Assembly (NCBI RefSeq): GCF_011762045.1 | Contig: NZ_JAASQS010000009.1 | Location: 62,001 to 126,000, forward strand | Origin: Rhizomicrobium electricum | GTDB lineage: Bacteria > Pseudomonadota > Alphaproteobacteria > Micropepsales > Micropepsaceae | Length of the DNA stretch: 64,000 bases | Direction: 5' to 3' | Part shown: positions 20,092 through 29,264 of the stretch, piece by piece | How positions within the stretch are numbered: the first letter of the stretch is position 1 | Layout: each line of letters begins with the position of its first letter | Position numbers and translations under genes: made by a program | Notes under the pieces: generated by a model | Database searches by the model: none | What the model saw: only the letters and a program-made list of their open reading frames with translations | What the model was told of the DNA's origin: nothing

Positions 20092-20664
20092 TCATCCCAG
20101 CGGCAGAACTGTCTTTCCGAACGTCGAATTGGTCACGATCGCGAAGCTGCCGTAAAGCGCCAGGCAGCCGCACACCAATCCCATCCAGCCGCCGAGATGA
20201 GTGATATTCGGCGCTGCCATGAGGTTGCCGGCGGCAAGCAGGAAGAACGTGATCCACAGCGTGAGGAAGATCAGGAACACCGCCCGCGACAGCTTGAACG
20301 TTGCCACCCACATGTAAAGCGTGAACACGCCCCACAAGGCGAGCGCGGCGCCGATGGTGGAATGCGCGCCGGAAAGATCGAGGAGGTGATTGCCGCCCAA
20401 CAAAAGCAGCAGTGCAAACCACCACCAGAACGCGCCATAGGCGATGAAGGCCGTCATGCCGAATGTATTGCCGAGTTTTACTTCGAAGATGCCGGCGAGA
20501 AGCTGAGCCGTTCCGCCGAACGCCATTGCCAGCGGAATCACGACGGGTTCGCCGCCCGCCGGCAACAGTCCGGCATTGATCGCACTTAACAGAACCGTCG
20601 TGAGTCCGAAGCCGACAAGCCCCAATGCCGCAGGATTGACCTGCGCCGCGTTTTCGTTGGCCAT
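20092..20664 (-). CDS. satP: Acetate/succinate uptake transporter (GPR1/FUN34/YaaH family)
   Basis: A 190-residue inner-membrane protein with six hydrophobic helices and the family signature NPAALGLVGFGLTT at the N-terminus. The FGGTAQLLAGIFEVKLGNTFGM stretch and GAFWWWFA segment are typical of SatP/AceP acetate channels, which form hexamers and import short carboxylates with protons. Convergent with clpB. No partner such as acs is adjacent. Confidence 0.9.
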   Translation of the reverse strand: MANENAAQVNPAALGLVGFGLTTVLLSAINAGLLPAGGEPVVIPLAMAFGGTAQLLAGIFEVKLGNTFGMTAFIAYGAFWWWFALLLLLGGNHLLDLSGAHSTIGAALALWGVFTLYMWVATFKLSRAVFLIFLTLWITFFLLAAGNLMAAPNITHLGGWMGLVCGCLALYGSFAIVTNSTFGKTVLPLG

Positions 20665-20765
20665 GGATATTTCACTCCCAGAACGCCGGTCGAGGCGCCG
20701 GCAGACGTCAAGTCTCCCGGATTCTGGTATGTTTTACGAACGAAAATATGAAGCTGCCGTAGGGG

Positions 20766-22352
20766 CTACTTCGTCCCGCCGTTGCGCAGGTTTGTGGCGA
20801 CGTCGGCGACCTTGGTCTCGAGCTTGGTGGCCGCGAGCTTGTCGTCGATCTTCAGGCGTTCGCCCTGGAAGGCGCGAAGGTCCTTGCCGCCGAGCTTGCG
20901 CCCTTGTGCCATCTTCAGCTTGAGCGGATTGACCTGGGCGCTGTTGACCATCGTCTCGTAGTGCAGGTGCGGTCCGGTCGACATGCCGGTATTGCCGCTG
21001 TAGGCGATGATCTGCGCCTGACGCACTTTCGATCCGACGTGCAGGCCCGGCGTGAAGCGCGACAGATGTCCGTAGGCGGTGGCGTAGCCGCTGCCGTGAT
21101 TGATCTTCACGAAACGGCCGTAGCCGTTCGACCAGCCGATGAACGCGATGGTGCCGGCGCCGGCCGCCATGACCGGGGTGCCGATCGGAACGCCGAAGTC
21201 GACGCCCTTATGCATGCGCGAATAGCCGAGCACCGGATGGAACCGCATGCCGAAACTGGAGGTGATGCGGGCGCCGTCGACCGGCGTCTTCATCAGCATG
21301 CCTTTGACGCTTTCGCCGGAGGCATCGAAGTATTCGGCCGGATCGTTGGGATTGGCCTGGTAGCGATAGAGCACGATCGGCTTGCCGTCGATCTTCATCA
21401 TCGCGTACGAAATCTGGCCCTGTCGCGCGGGTTGACCTTCCGGCGTGTAATAGTAGTCGTAGAACACTTCGAACGAGTCGCCGGGGTGGATGTCGCGCTG
21501 GAAGTCGACCTTGTACGAGAACATCTTGATCATCTCGCCGACGACGTCGGTCGGGATGCCTGCGCGCATCGCGGAGAGATAAAGGCTGCCGTCGATCGTG
21601 GCACCGGCGCGGTGGACGTGGCTGACGAGCTGCTTGATCGTGTCGGTTGCCGTGAAGCCGCCGTCGGCCGCGCGCGTGATGGTGATGTCGTGATCGACGG
21701 ACGGCGAGAACTTGATCGAGATCAGTCGCGTGATCGGTTCGCCCGGAACGGCGGACGCCTTCGTCATGTCGCTGTCGTCGTCATCGTCCGAGGACGGATC
21801 GTTGGCGCTGGCGCCGGCGATATCGGGACGGGTGTTGTAGGTGATCTCGAATTCCGTACCGGCGCGGAGCGAGCGGGCGTTGTGGACTTTGCCCATCGCG
21901 GCGATCGCCGCATTCGCGTCGTCGGCGGAAATGCCGGCGTTCTCGAGCGCACCGGCCAGCGTGTCGCCGGCATCGAGCGTGATGGTGTGCGTCTCGATGC
22001 TGGGGCGCTTCGCGGCGCGTTCGGCATTGGCGGCGCGATCGAGGCCGGTCGGCTGCTGCTGCACGCCGGGCATCGGCGCGACCGAAGCGAACAGCGCGTT
22101 GGTGCCGCCTTGGGTCAACTGGAGGAACAGGCGATAGGGCAGGAATCCGCGGCTGGCATTTTCGACGTTGCCGCCCGTGACAGGCGGCATGGTGTTGACC
22201 GCGAGCCAAGCGATCGAGCCGACGATCAGTGCCGAAATCGAGGTGGACAGGACCGTCCAGCGGTTGTCGTTGTTGAAAGGTGTCGCGTCGGGTGTCGGGC
22301 CCGTCCATTCGGGCTCAAAGGTAAGTGGCGACGATTCGGTCCGACGATTCAC
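20766..22352 (-). CDS. M23 family metallopeptidase (murein endopeptidase)
   Basis: A 528-residue envelope protein: one N-terminal membrane anchor (WTVLSTSISALIVGSIAWLA), a LysM/OapA-like segment (HTITLDAGDTLAGALENAGI), a beta domain, and a C-terminal LytM/M23 peptidase. Zinc ligands are H381 and D385 (MHKGVDFG) and H464 in HLHYE; H462 is the catalytic partner. It would cut peptide crosslinks in peptidoglycan, like MepM. The GTG at 22352 was chosen because GGAG lies five bases upstream; an ATG 24 codons earlier lacks such a site. Alternative role: a LytM activator, but the intact ligands argue for an active enzyme. Confidence 0.88.
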   Translation of the reverse strand: MNRRTESSPLTFEPEWTGPTPDATPFNNDNRWTVLSTSISALIVGSIAWLAVNTMPPVTGGNVENASRGFLPYRLFLQLTQGGTNALFASVAPMPGVQQQPTGLDRAANAERAAKRPSIETHTITLDAGDTLAGALENAGISADDANAAIAAMGKVHNARSLRAGTEFEITYNTRPDIAGASANDPSSDDDDDSDMTKASAVPGEPITRLISIKFSPSVDHDITITRAADGGFTATDTIKQLVSHVHRAGATIDGSLYLSAMRAGIPTDVVGEMIKMFSYKVDFQRDIHPGDSFEVFYDYYYTPEGQPARQGQISYAMMKIDGKPIVLYRYQANPNDPAEYFDASGESVKGMLMKTPVDGARITSSFGMRFHPVLGYSRMHKGVDFGVPIGTPVMAAGAGTIAFIGWSNGYGRFVKINHGSGYATAYGHLSRFTPGLHVGSKVRQAQIIAYSGNTGMSTGPHLHYETMVNSAQVNPLKLKMAQGRKLGGKDLRAFQGERLKIDDKLAATKLETKVADVATNLRNGGTK

Positions 22353-22581
22353 GTAAGCTCCAATCAGCGGTGTTTGTTGTAGTTGTCCCAACCTTTTGCG
22401 GAGCGCCCAACACGCGGCGCGCATATAGCCTCAGCCAATGCTGGCGCGTCAACCATTACTCGCCGCTTAACGATACGAATGACCACGTACGAACGATCCG
22501 CCGCATTAAGATAGGTAAATCGGTCGCATGCATGCTGTGCACAATGCAACAATGAGACCACAAAGACACACGGCGCTTGAC

Positions 22582-22595
22582 CTGATTTGGATCAA
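22582..22595 (-). promoter_or_regulatory. FNR/FixK-type box
   Basis: On the minus strand the site reads TTGATCCAAATCAG, matching TTGAT-N4-ATCAA at nine of ten defined positions. It lies about 230 bases upstream of the M23 peptidase start and 44 bases after the end of the HAAS gene. The distance is long for direct control, so it may be a chance match. The rest of the 286-base gap (22353-22638) shows no gene. Confidence 0.3.
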
Positions 22596-22638
22596 GCACC
22601 GCATGTCTGAAATCGTTTTAATGTTGGTATTTTGAGGG

Positions 22639-23541
22639 TCAGAGTCGGACCAGAAGCCCTTCGGCAATCTTGCCGTGTGTCCATCCGATGAAGCGTGCCA
22701 TGTGCAGCACCAGGAAGAACACGACGACTCCGATTCCCGCGAGCAGTACCAGGCCCGGCGCGGTGTGGAACAGGTGTTCCAGCCACGGCACGCCGGAAAT
22801 CACGATGTGACTTTGGTTGCTGGCGAGCGAGTAGATCGCGATTCCGGTCACGCCGAGCGACATCGCAAGACCGACGACGCCGAGCGTGAAGTAGAGAACG
22901 CCGAGCGGCAGCATGAGCAGCAGATACATCATGCTGGTCCACGTGCGGCTGTCGCCGAGTGCGTCCTTGATTTGCGGCCAGATGCGTTCGTCGGCATTGA
23001 CCGCCGGCAGGCGGCGCGGCATGCGCACGCCGAGCAGTCCTTCGACGATGCGTCCTTCGACGTGGGACAGCATGCGGAACGACATCAGGAACACGAGCGC
23101 CAGCGGAATGCCGATGATCAAAATGCTGGTGCCTGCGGTGACCGAAATGCCGACCACCGTCCATGTGAAATAGAAGACGCCCGTGACCAGAGACAGCAGC
23201 ATGTAGAGCAGGGCGCCATAGGTGCGCGGATCGGATACGACACCGAAAAAGCCGCCGCCATTGCTCATTTCGGCATCGGGCTGCTTCGGGAACGGCGTCG
23301 TGATGGTCGCTTCCATATCGCGATACTCCTCGGCGATTTCCTGCGGCGATCCGTATGTTTCGATGACGGTCGCCATGACCGCGGCTTCATCCATGTCGGG
23401 ATTGCCGGCGATCTCCATGTTGAGATGCTCTTCGCAGTCGGCGAGAGCGTCGGCGATCAATCCGCGCGGGGCGCCCTTGAGGGCGCGCCTCAGTTCGGAG
23501 AGATAACCGCGGACCGAATTAGGCGGTTGGACGATATTCAT
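22639..23541 (-). CDS. HAAS-domain membrane protein with duplicated sensor-type membrane repeats
   Basis: A 300-residue protein. Residues 1-80 are a HAAS (DUF1700-type) helical domain (YLSELRRALKGAPRGLIADA, YGSPQEIAEEYRDME). The remainder is two copies of a membrane module of about 75-100 residues: the first begins DPRTYGALLYMLLSLVTGVFY and ends GRIVEGLLGVRMP, the second begins DSRTWTSMMYLLLMLPLGVLY and ends GKIAEGLLVRL. The modules resemble the putative-sensor membrane domain found in histidine kinases, but no kinase follows. It overlaps the PadR gene by 23 bases. PadR-HAAS pairs are usually co-regulated, the PadR repressor controlling both. Confidence 0.75.
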   Translation of the reverse strand: MNIVQPPNSVRGYLSELRRALKGAPRGLIADALADCEEHLNMEIAGNPDMDEAAVMATVIETYGSPQEIAEEYRDMEATITTPFPKQPDAEMSNGGGFFGVVSDPRTYGALLYMLLSLVTGVFYFTWTVVGISVTAGTSILIIGIPLALVFLMSFRMLSHVEGRIVEGLLGVRMPRRLPAVNADERIWPQIKDALGDSRTWTSMMYLLLMLPLGVLYFTLGVVGLAMSLGVTGIAIYSLASNQSHIVISGVPWLEHLFHTAPGLVLLAGIGVVVFFLVLHMARFIGWTHGKIAEGLLVRL

Positions 23542-23920
23542 TACCCGTCCCTCCGGGGGCGATACCGGCCTTCAGCGCATCGTCGACAAACTCGCGCATA
23601 TCGCGCCAGGCGAACTGCCATTCGGCCAGCGCTTTGCGGCCTTCGTCGGTGATATTGTAGTAGCGGCGCGGCGGGCCGAAGGCCGAAGCCTCCACGCGGC
23701 TCTCGAGGAGCCCCAAGGCGTTCAGCGACCGCAGCACGGGATAGATTGCTCCCTGCTTGAAGATCAGTCCGCCTTCGCCTTCCGCCTTCACGGCTTTTGC
23801 GATCTCGTATCCGTACATTTCCCTTCCGGCGCGTGCGAGCACGGCCAGCAGGACCAGGGACGACAGTCCGGCCATCAGCTCCTTACGGAATTTCCGCGTG
23901 TATTGCGTTTCTTCAGCCAC
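23519..23920 (-). CDS. PadR family transcriptional regulator
   Basis: A 133-residue winged-helix protein with the PadR core: LSSLVLLAVLARAGREMYGYEIAKAV recognition region, then GAIYPVLRSLNALGLLESR and the basic wing PPRRYYNITDEGRKAL. It is upstream of, and overlaps, the HAAS membrane gene, so it probably represses this pair. The effector is unknown. No operator could be singled out in the upstream region. Confidence 0.9.
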   Translation of the reverse strand: MAEETQYTRKFRKELMAGLSSLVLLAVLARAGREMYGYEIAKAVKAEGEGGLIFKQGAIYPVLRSLNALGLLESRVEASAFGPPRRYYNITDEGRKALAEWQFAWRDMREFVDDALKAGIAPGGTGNEYRPTA

Positions 23921-24145
23921 GTCACACTCGCGTTTTCTTCCGCCCTCTCGGCTATTGCTAAGTCCAATCTAGCGTGAACTTCACAATATGCAAGTGCCGA
24001 GTAGTGGCAACCTCACGGTATTTTGCACTTGGCACCTGCACTGGTTAATGGATGGTTACCAACGCCCGCTTGGCGCTGGCATATGGGAGATGCAGGCGAG
24101 GACTGCTGCGGATGCAGGGTGGCGAAAATATTTCAAACCGTCATA

Positions 24146-24157
24146 GTTGTTTACAAC
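24146..24157. promoter_or_regulatory. Perfect palindrome, candidate activator site
   Basis: GTTGT-TT-ACAAC is a perfect inverted repeat about 85 bases upstream of the sigma-54-like core. That is the usual distance for an enhancer-binding protein site. PEP-CTERM genes in other bacteria are often driven by the sigma-54 activator PrsR; whether this is its site is an inference. Confidence 0.35.
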
Positions 24158-24240
24158 CTTTCTAACAAATGAGAGTTCACGTGGCTTCCGGCAGCTGTTA
24201 ACTCCTTGTTAAATAACAAAATCCTTTTTCGTCCGGAACT

Positions 24241-24256
24241 TGGCATTAAACCTGCT
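24241..24256 (+). promoter_or_regulatory. Sigma-54-like promoter of the PEP-CTERM gene
   Basis: TGGCATTAAACCTGCT has the invariant GG and GC dinucleotides exactly ten bases apart and matches TGGCA at -24 and TGCT at -12. Transcription would start near 24267, only about 20 bases before the ATG. Confidence 0.5.
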
Positions 24257-24260
24257 GGTT

Positions 24261-24278
24261 CCCCATCAAAAGATGGGG
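24261..24278 (+). promoter_or_regulatory. Hairpin overlapping the ribosome-binding site of the PEP-CTERM gene
   Basis: CCCCATC-AAAA-GATGGGG is a perfect 7-bp stem with a four-base loop. The GGGG in its right arm is the only purine run suitable as a ribosome-binding site (ten bases before the ATG), so folding could reduce translation. If transcription begins near 24267 the left arm would be mostly lost, so the hairpin would matter only for a longer transcript. Confidence 0.4.
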
Positions 24279-24288
24279 TGCGCATAGC

Positions 24289-24927
24289 ATGTTCAGTAAA
24301 TGGTGGGTGGCTCTAGCCGCCGTCGGGGCGATCACCGCTGCTCAGGCCGAGGTCATTCCGAACCAGTTCGATTTCGAGAATGGTGGGACACCAACTCTCA
24401 ATTACACGGGGTTCGCCAATTTCATCGTGTCGGCCGGGTCGGTCGATCTGATCGGCGACGGCGACTACGACTGGGCGTTTCCCGGCAACGGGCTGTACGT
24501 CGATCTGGCGGGTTCTACCGGCGCGTACGGCGCGCTGCAGACCAAAACCGTCTACGGCCCCGGCACATATATGGTGACCATCGGGCTTGGCGGACCGATC
24601 TATTCCGGCATGAACGACGGTGCGATTCTGTCCTGGGCTTCCGGCAGCAAGTCGTGGGATTTCGCCGGTCTGGATCAGATAACCGACAGTTTCCTCGTGA
24701 CCCTGACCAGTGCTTCGTCCTTCAAGATTGCCGACGCGGGCAAATCGGGCAATGCGAACATCGGCGCCACGCTGTTCGGCATCGATATTGGACTCGTCTC
24801 TCATGGCCTGCCGCTGCCCCCGCCGCCGGCGGTGCCAGAACCGTTGACAATCATGTTGCTGGGGGCAGGGCTGGCGGGTGTGTTCGGCCTGCGCCGGGTC
24901 CGCAATCAGCGCGGTAATCACGGTTAA
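24289..24927 (+). CDS. PEP-CTERM sorting-domain protein
   Basis: A 212-residue exported protein: N-terminal signal peptide (VALAAVGAITAAQA), a beta-rich Gly/Ser/Thr mature domain without recognised homology, then the PEP-CTERM tail with VPEPLTIMLLGAGLAGVFGL and a basic end (RRVRNQRG). Such proteins are cut and anchored or released by exosortase and are usually linked to extracellular polysaccharide. No exosortase is in the window, so it must be elsewhere in the genome if the system works. The promoter looks sigma-54 dependent. Confidence 0.9.
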   Translation: MFSKWWVALAAVGAITAAQAEVIPNQFDFENGGTPTLNYTGFANFIVSAGSVDLIGDGDYDWAFPGNGLYVDLAGSTGAYGALQTKTVYGPGTYMVTIGLGGPIYSGMNDGAILSWASGSKSWDFAGLDQITDSFLVTLTSASSFKIADAGKSGNANIGATLFGIDIGLVSHGLPLPPPPAVPEPLTIMLLGAGLAGVFGLRRVRNQRGNHG

Positions 24928-24991
24928 TCAAAGCTTCATAGCCGCTCCCTTAGGGTTCGACGTCTGAGTTCGGGCCCTAGGGGATTTTGGC

Positions 24992-26554
<1,563 letters not shown>

Positions 26555-26611
26555 CCCTTACGCAGCGACGGCATGTGCAGTGCCGGTGCCTCGTGCTAGC
26601 ACGGGCGCACC

Positions 26612-27445
26612 ATGAACATTGACGCCTACCTCGACCGCATTCGCTACGACGGCCCGCTCCGCCGCGACGCGGCCACGCTGACGGCGTTGCATCGCGCGCA
26701 TCTGCTGGCCATCCCTTATGAAAATCTCGACGTCCAGTTCGGCCGGCCGCTCACCACGGCGATTCCGGCGATCTTCGACAAGATCGTCACCAGGCGCCGC
26801 GGCGGCTGGTGCTACGAAATGAACGGCCTGTTCGGCTGGGCGCTGGCGGAGCTTGGGTTCGAGGTGACGCGCTGCGCCGGTGCGGTTCTGCGCGAGAGCC
26901 GCGGCGACGAGTCCATCGGCAATCACCTGGTTCTGAAGGTGCGCGTGGACGAGGGGACGTTCCTCGCCGATGTCGGTTTCGGCGACGGGCCGATCGATCC
27001 GATCGCGATCGTATCCGGCCCCTTCGTCAGCCACGGCTTCGAATTTGCGCTGGCGCAGATCGAGGGCGACGGCTGGTGGCGGCTCCGTCATCATGCGTTC
27101 GGCGGCGTCTCGTCGTTCGATTTCACGCTGGCGCCGGCCGACGAGACCTTGCTGTCCGAGCGCTGCGCTTTGCTGCAATCGTCGCCGCAGTCGCCGTTCG
27201 TGCAGAATGCCGTGCTGCAGCACCATGTCGGCGACGGGGTGTGGCAGATGCGCGGCCGCGTTCTGCGCAAGACCACGCCGGCGGGCAAAACGGATCGCGT
27301 GGTCGACAGCGCCGCGGAATATGTCGACGTACTGTCCGACATCTTCAAGCTCGGTCTGCCTGAAGCCGCCGATCTGTGGCCCAAGATCTGCGCCCGGCAC
27401 GAGGAACTACTGCGCGAACGCGACGGCAGCCCAGTCGCGCCGTGA
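26612..27445 (+). CDS. nat: Arylamine N-acetyltransferase
   Basis: A 277-residue NAT of standard length with the complete triad C67 (RRGGWCYEMNG), H105 (GNHLVLKV) and D120 (LADVGFGDG). It acetylates arylamines and hydrazines from acetyl-CoA through a cysteine intermediate. It lies 57 bases after the amidotransferase gene, same strand, and is convergent with the AMP-ligase pair. The physiological substrate is unknown. Confidence 0.93.
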   Translation: MNIDAYLDRIRYDGPLRRDAATLTALHRAHLLAIPYENLDVQFGRPLTTAIPAIFDKIVTRRRGGWCYEMNGLFGWALAELGFEVTRCAGAVLRESRGDESIGNHLVLKVRVDEGTFLADVGFGDGPIDPIAIVSGPFVSHGFEFALAQIEGDGWWRLRHHAFGGVSSFDFTLAPADETLLSERCALLQSSPQSPFVQNAVLQHHVGDGVWQMRGRVLRKTTPAGKTDRVVDSAAEYVDVLSDIFKLGLPEAADLWPKICARHEELLRERDGSPVAP

Positions 27446-27469
27446 TCCGGGCGAGCAATTCCGGCGGAC

Positions 27470-29110
27470 TTATTTGACCGCCGCGGCGGCCATCTTCTCG
27501 ACTTTGACGTAATCGGTTTTGCCGGTGCCGAGCACGGGGATTTCCGGCACATGCACGATCTTGCGCGGGATCGCGAGTTCGGAAACGCCGTGATTGTGCA
27601 CCCAGCCGATCAGCTCCATGCGGTCGGCTTCGGGATTGGTGGTGACCAGCGTAACCGCTTCGCCTTTGCGTCCGTCGGGGAACGCGATCGCGGCATGGGC
27701 GAATTCCGGCCACACCGCCGAGGCGCAGTTTTCGACCACGGCCAGCGACACCACTTCGCCACCGACTTTGGCAAACCGCTTCATGCGGCCCTTGATGGCG
27801 ACGAATCCGTCCTCGTCGATGGCGACGACGTCGCCGGTGTCGTGCCAGCCGTCTTTGAGCGGCTCGATCACGCCCGGATTTTCCGGACGGATGTAGCCGA
27901 GCATGACGTTGGGGCCTTTGAGGAACAGACGTCCGGCGCCGGGAATGCCTTCCACCGGCTCGAGACGGGCCTGCATGCCGGGCATCAGGCGGCCGACCGT
28001 GCCGGGACGCGCCGCGCCGGGCTGATTCACCGCCGCCACCGGCGAAGTCTCGGTCACGCCGTAGCCTTCGAGAATGTCCATCGCATATTTGCGCTTGAAC
28101 AGCTGGCGGGTTTCGTCGCGCACGCGCTCGGCGCCGCAGATAGCCATGCGCAGCGAATTGAGATCGCCGACTTCGCCCGCGCGGGCGTATTGCGACAGGA
28201 ATGTATCGGTCGAAAGCAGGATGGTCGCGCCGTGCGCCTTGATGCGGCGGACGATTTCGTGCGGCTGCAGCGGCGTCGGATGATAGATCGACTTCATGCC
28301 GAGCAGGAGCGGCATCAGCGAGCCGGCGGTCAGTCCGAAGCAATGGAAGGTCGGCAGCGGGTTGAACATCGCGTCGTTGGGATAGAGCGCGACATGGGCG
28401 CGGCACTGCTCGACGTTCGAAAGAATGTTGGCGTGGCTCAGCGCGACGCCCTTGGGCAGGCCTTCGGTGCCGGAGGTGAACAGGATCACCGCCATTTCGT
28501 CGGGATCGCTGCTGCGCGAGACGAGGCCGGGGAGGAACTGACCGACACCGGCAGTCAGCTTGTCCATCACGCCGAGTTTCTCACGCACGTCTTCGAGATA
28601 GACGATCTCGGCAATGTTCGCGAGTTCGGCAATCATGCCGTCGAGCTTGGCGAGCTCGATGAAGCGGCGCGCCGTGACGATGCGCTTGATCTTGGCGGTG
28701 CGGCAGGCGCTGGTGACGCCGGCAGCGCCGTTGGTGAAATTCAGCATCGCCGGAACGCGGTTGAACGCGCTGATCGCGAAGAAGGAAATGATAGAACCGG
28801 CGCTGGTCGGCAGCATGATGCCGACGGCTTCGCGCGCCTTGGTACCTTTTTTCAACGCATGGCCGAGCGCGAGGGAGGCGCGCACGATGTCGTCGTAGGT
28901 GATGGCGCGGTCGTCGCCGTCGATGATGATCGGACGTTTACCACCGTAGATCGCACGGGCATCGGCCAGCGCCTGGAAGACGGACTTCTTCGTTCGAACC
29001 ATGTCGAACGGCACCAACTCTTCGCCGGATGCAGCGGCGACTGTCGCGATGGCCAAATGCTCCTCCCCCAGGGATGGCGAGCAGGTGCTCGCGCCTTGGC
29101 TGTTTTGCAT
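27470..29110 (-). CDS. AMP-dependent acyl-CoA/acyl-ACP synthetase, Aas-like (copy 1)
   Basis: A 546-residue adenylate-forming enzyme. Core motifs: the nucleotide loop LFTSGTEGLPKGVALSH, the aromatic/GYG(V)TE segment EGYGVTETSP, the DTGD motif HDTGDVVAIDEDGF, and the C-terminal lysine in PVLGTGKTDY. Closest in style to the synthetase half of Aas (2-acylglycerophosphoethanolamine acyltransferase/acyl-ACP synthetase), but with no acyltransferase domain. It is followed upstream by a clear paralogue with the same motif spacing. The product probably activates a fatty acid for lipid recycling or a secondary acyl transfer. Confidence 0.82.
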   Translation of the reverse strand: MQNSQGASTCSPSLGEEHLAIATVAAASGEELVPFDMVRTKKSVFQALADARAIYGGKRPIIIDGDDRAITYDDIVRASLALGHALKKGTKAREAVGIMLPTSAGSIISFFAISAFNRVPAMLNFTNGAAGVTSACRTAKIKRIVTARRFIELAKLDGMIAELANIAEIVYLEDVREKLGVMDKLTAGVGQFLPGLVSRSSDPDEMAVILFTSGTEGLPKGVALSHANILSNVEQCRAHVALYPNDAMFNPLPTFHCFGLTAGSLMPLLLGMKSIYHPTPLQPHEIVRRIKAHGATILLSTDTFLSQYARAGEVGDLNSLRMAICGAERVRDETRQLFKRKYAMDILEGYGVTETSPVAAVNQPGAARPGTVGRLMPGMQARLEPVEGIPGAGRLFLKGPNVMLGYIRPENPGVIEPLKDGWHDTGDVVAIDEDGFVAIKGRMKRFAKVGGEVVSLAVVENCASAVWPEFAHAAIAFPDGRKGEAVTLVTTNPEADRMELIGWVHNHGVSELAIPRKIVHVPEIPVLGTGKTDYVKVEKMAAAAVK

Positions 29111-29264
29111 AAACCTAACGAAGACGGCCGGTTAACGGTAGTGGCAAGTTGTCGGGCCGATCACCCAGGCTCAAAGCCGGAGCGGCTCTCTATTGCGACA
29201 GCATGGCGAACGCAAGCGCGCTTACATCGCAGCGCAAACGGACTGAACCGTACGGTCGGGTGCT

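Larger units (their letters stand above)
23921..24288. other. 368-base intergenic region between padR and the PEP-CTERM gene
   Basis: This AT-richer gap serves two divergent genes. It contains a GTTGT-TT-ACAAC palindrome (24146-24157), a sigma-54-like element (24241-24256), a partial second one at 24030-24045 whose -12 GC is replaced by GG, and a hairpin (24261-24278) just before the PEP-CTERM start. No small gene with a credible ribosome-binding site was seen. Confidence 0.6.

Noticed and set aside
24261-24278. Riboswitch ahead of the PEP-CTERM gene
   Set aside because: Only a simple 7-bp hairpin is present, with no aptamer-sized conserved fold; recorded as an RBS-overlapping hairpin.
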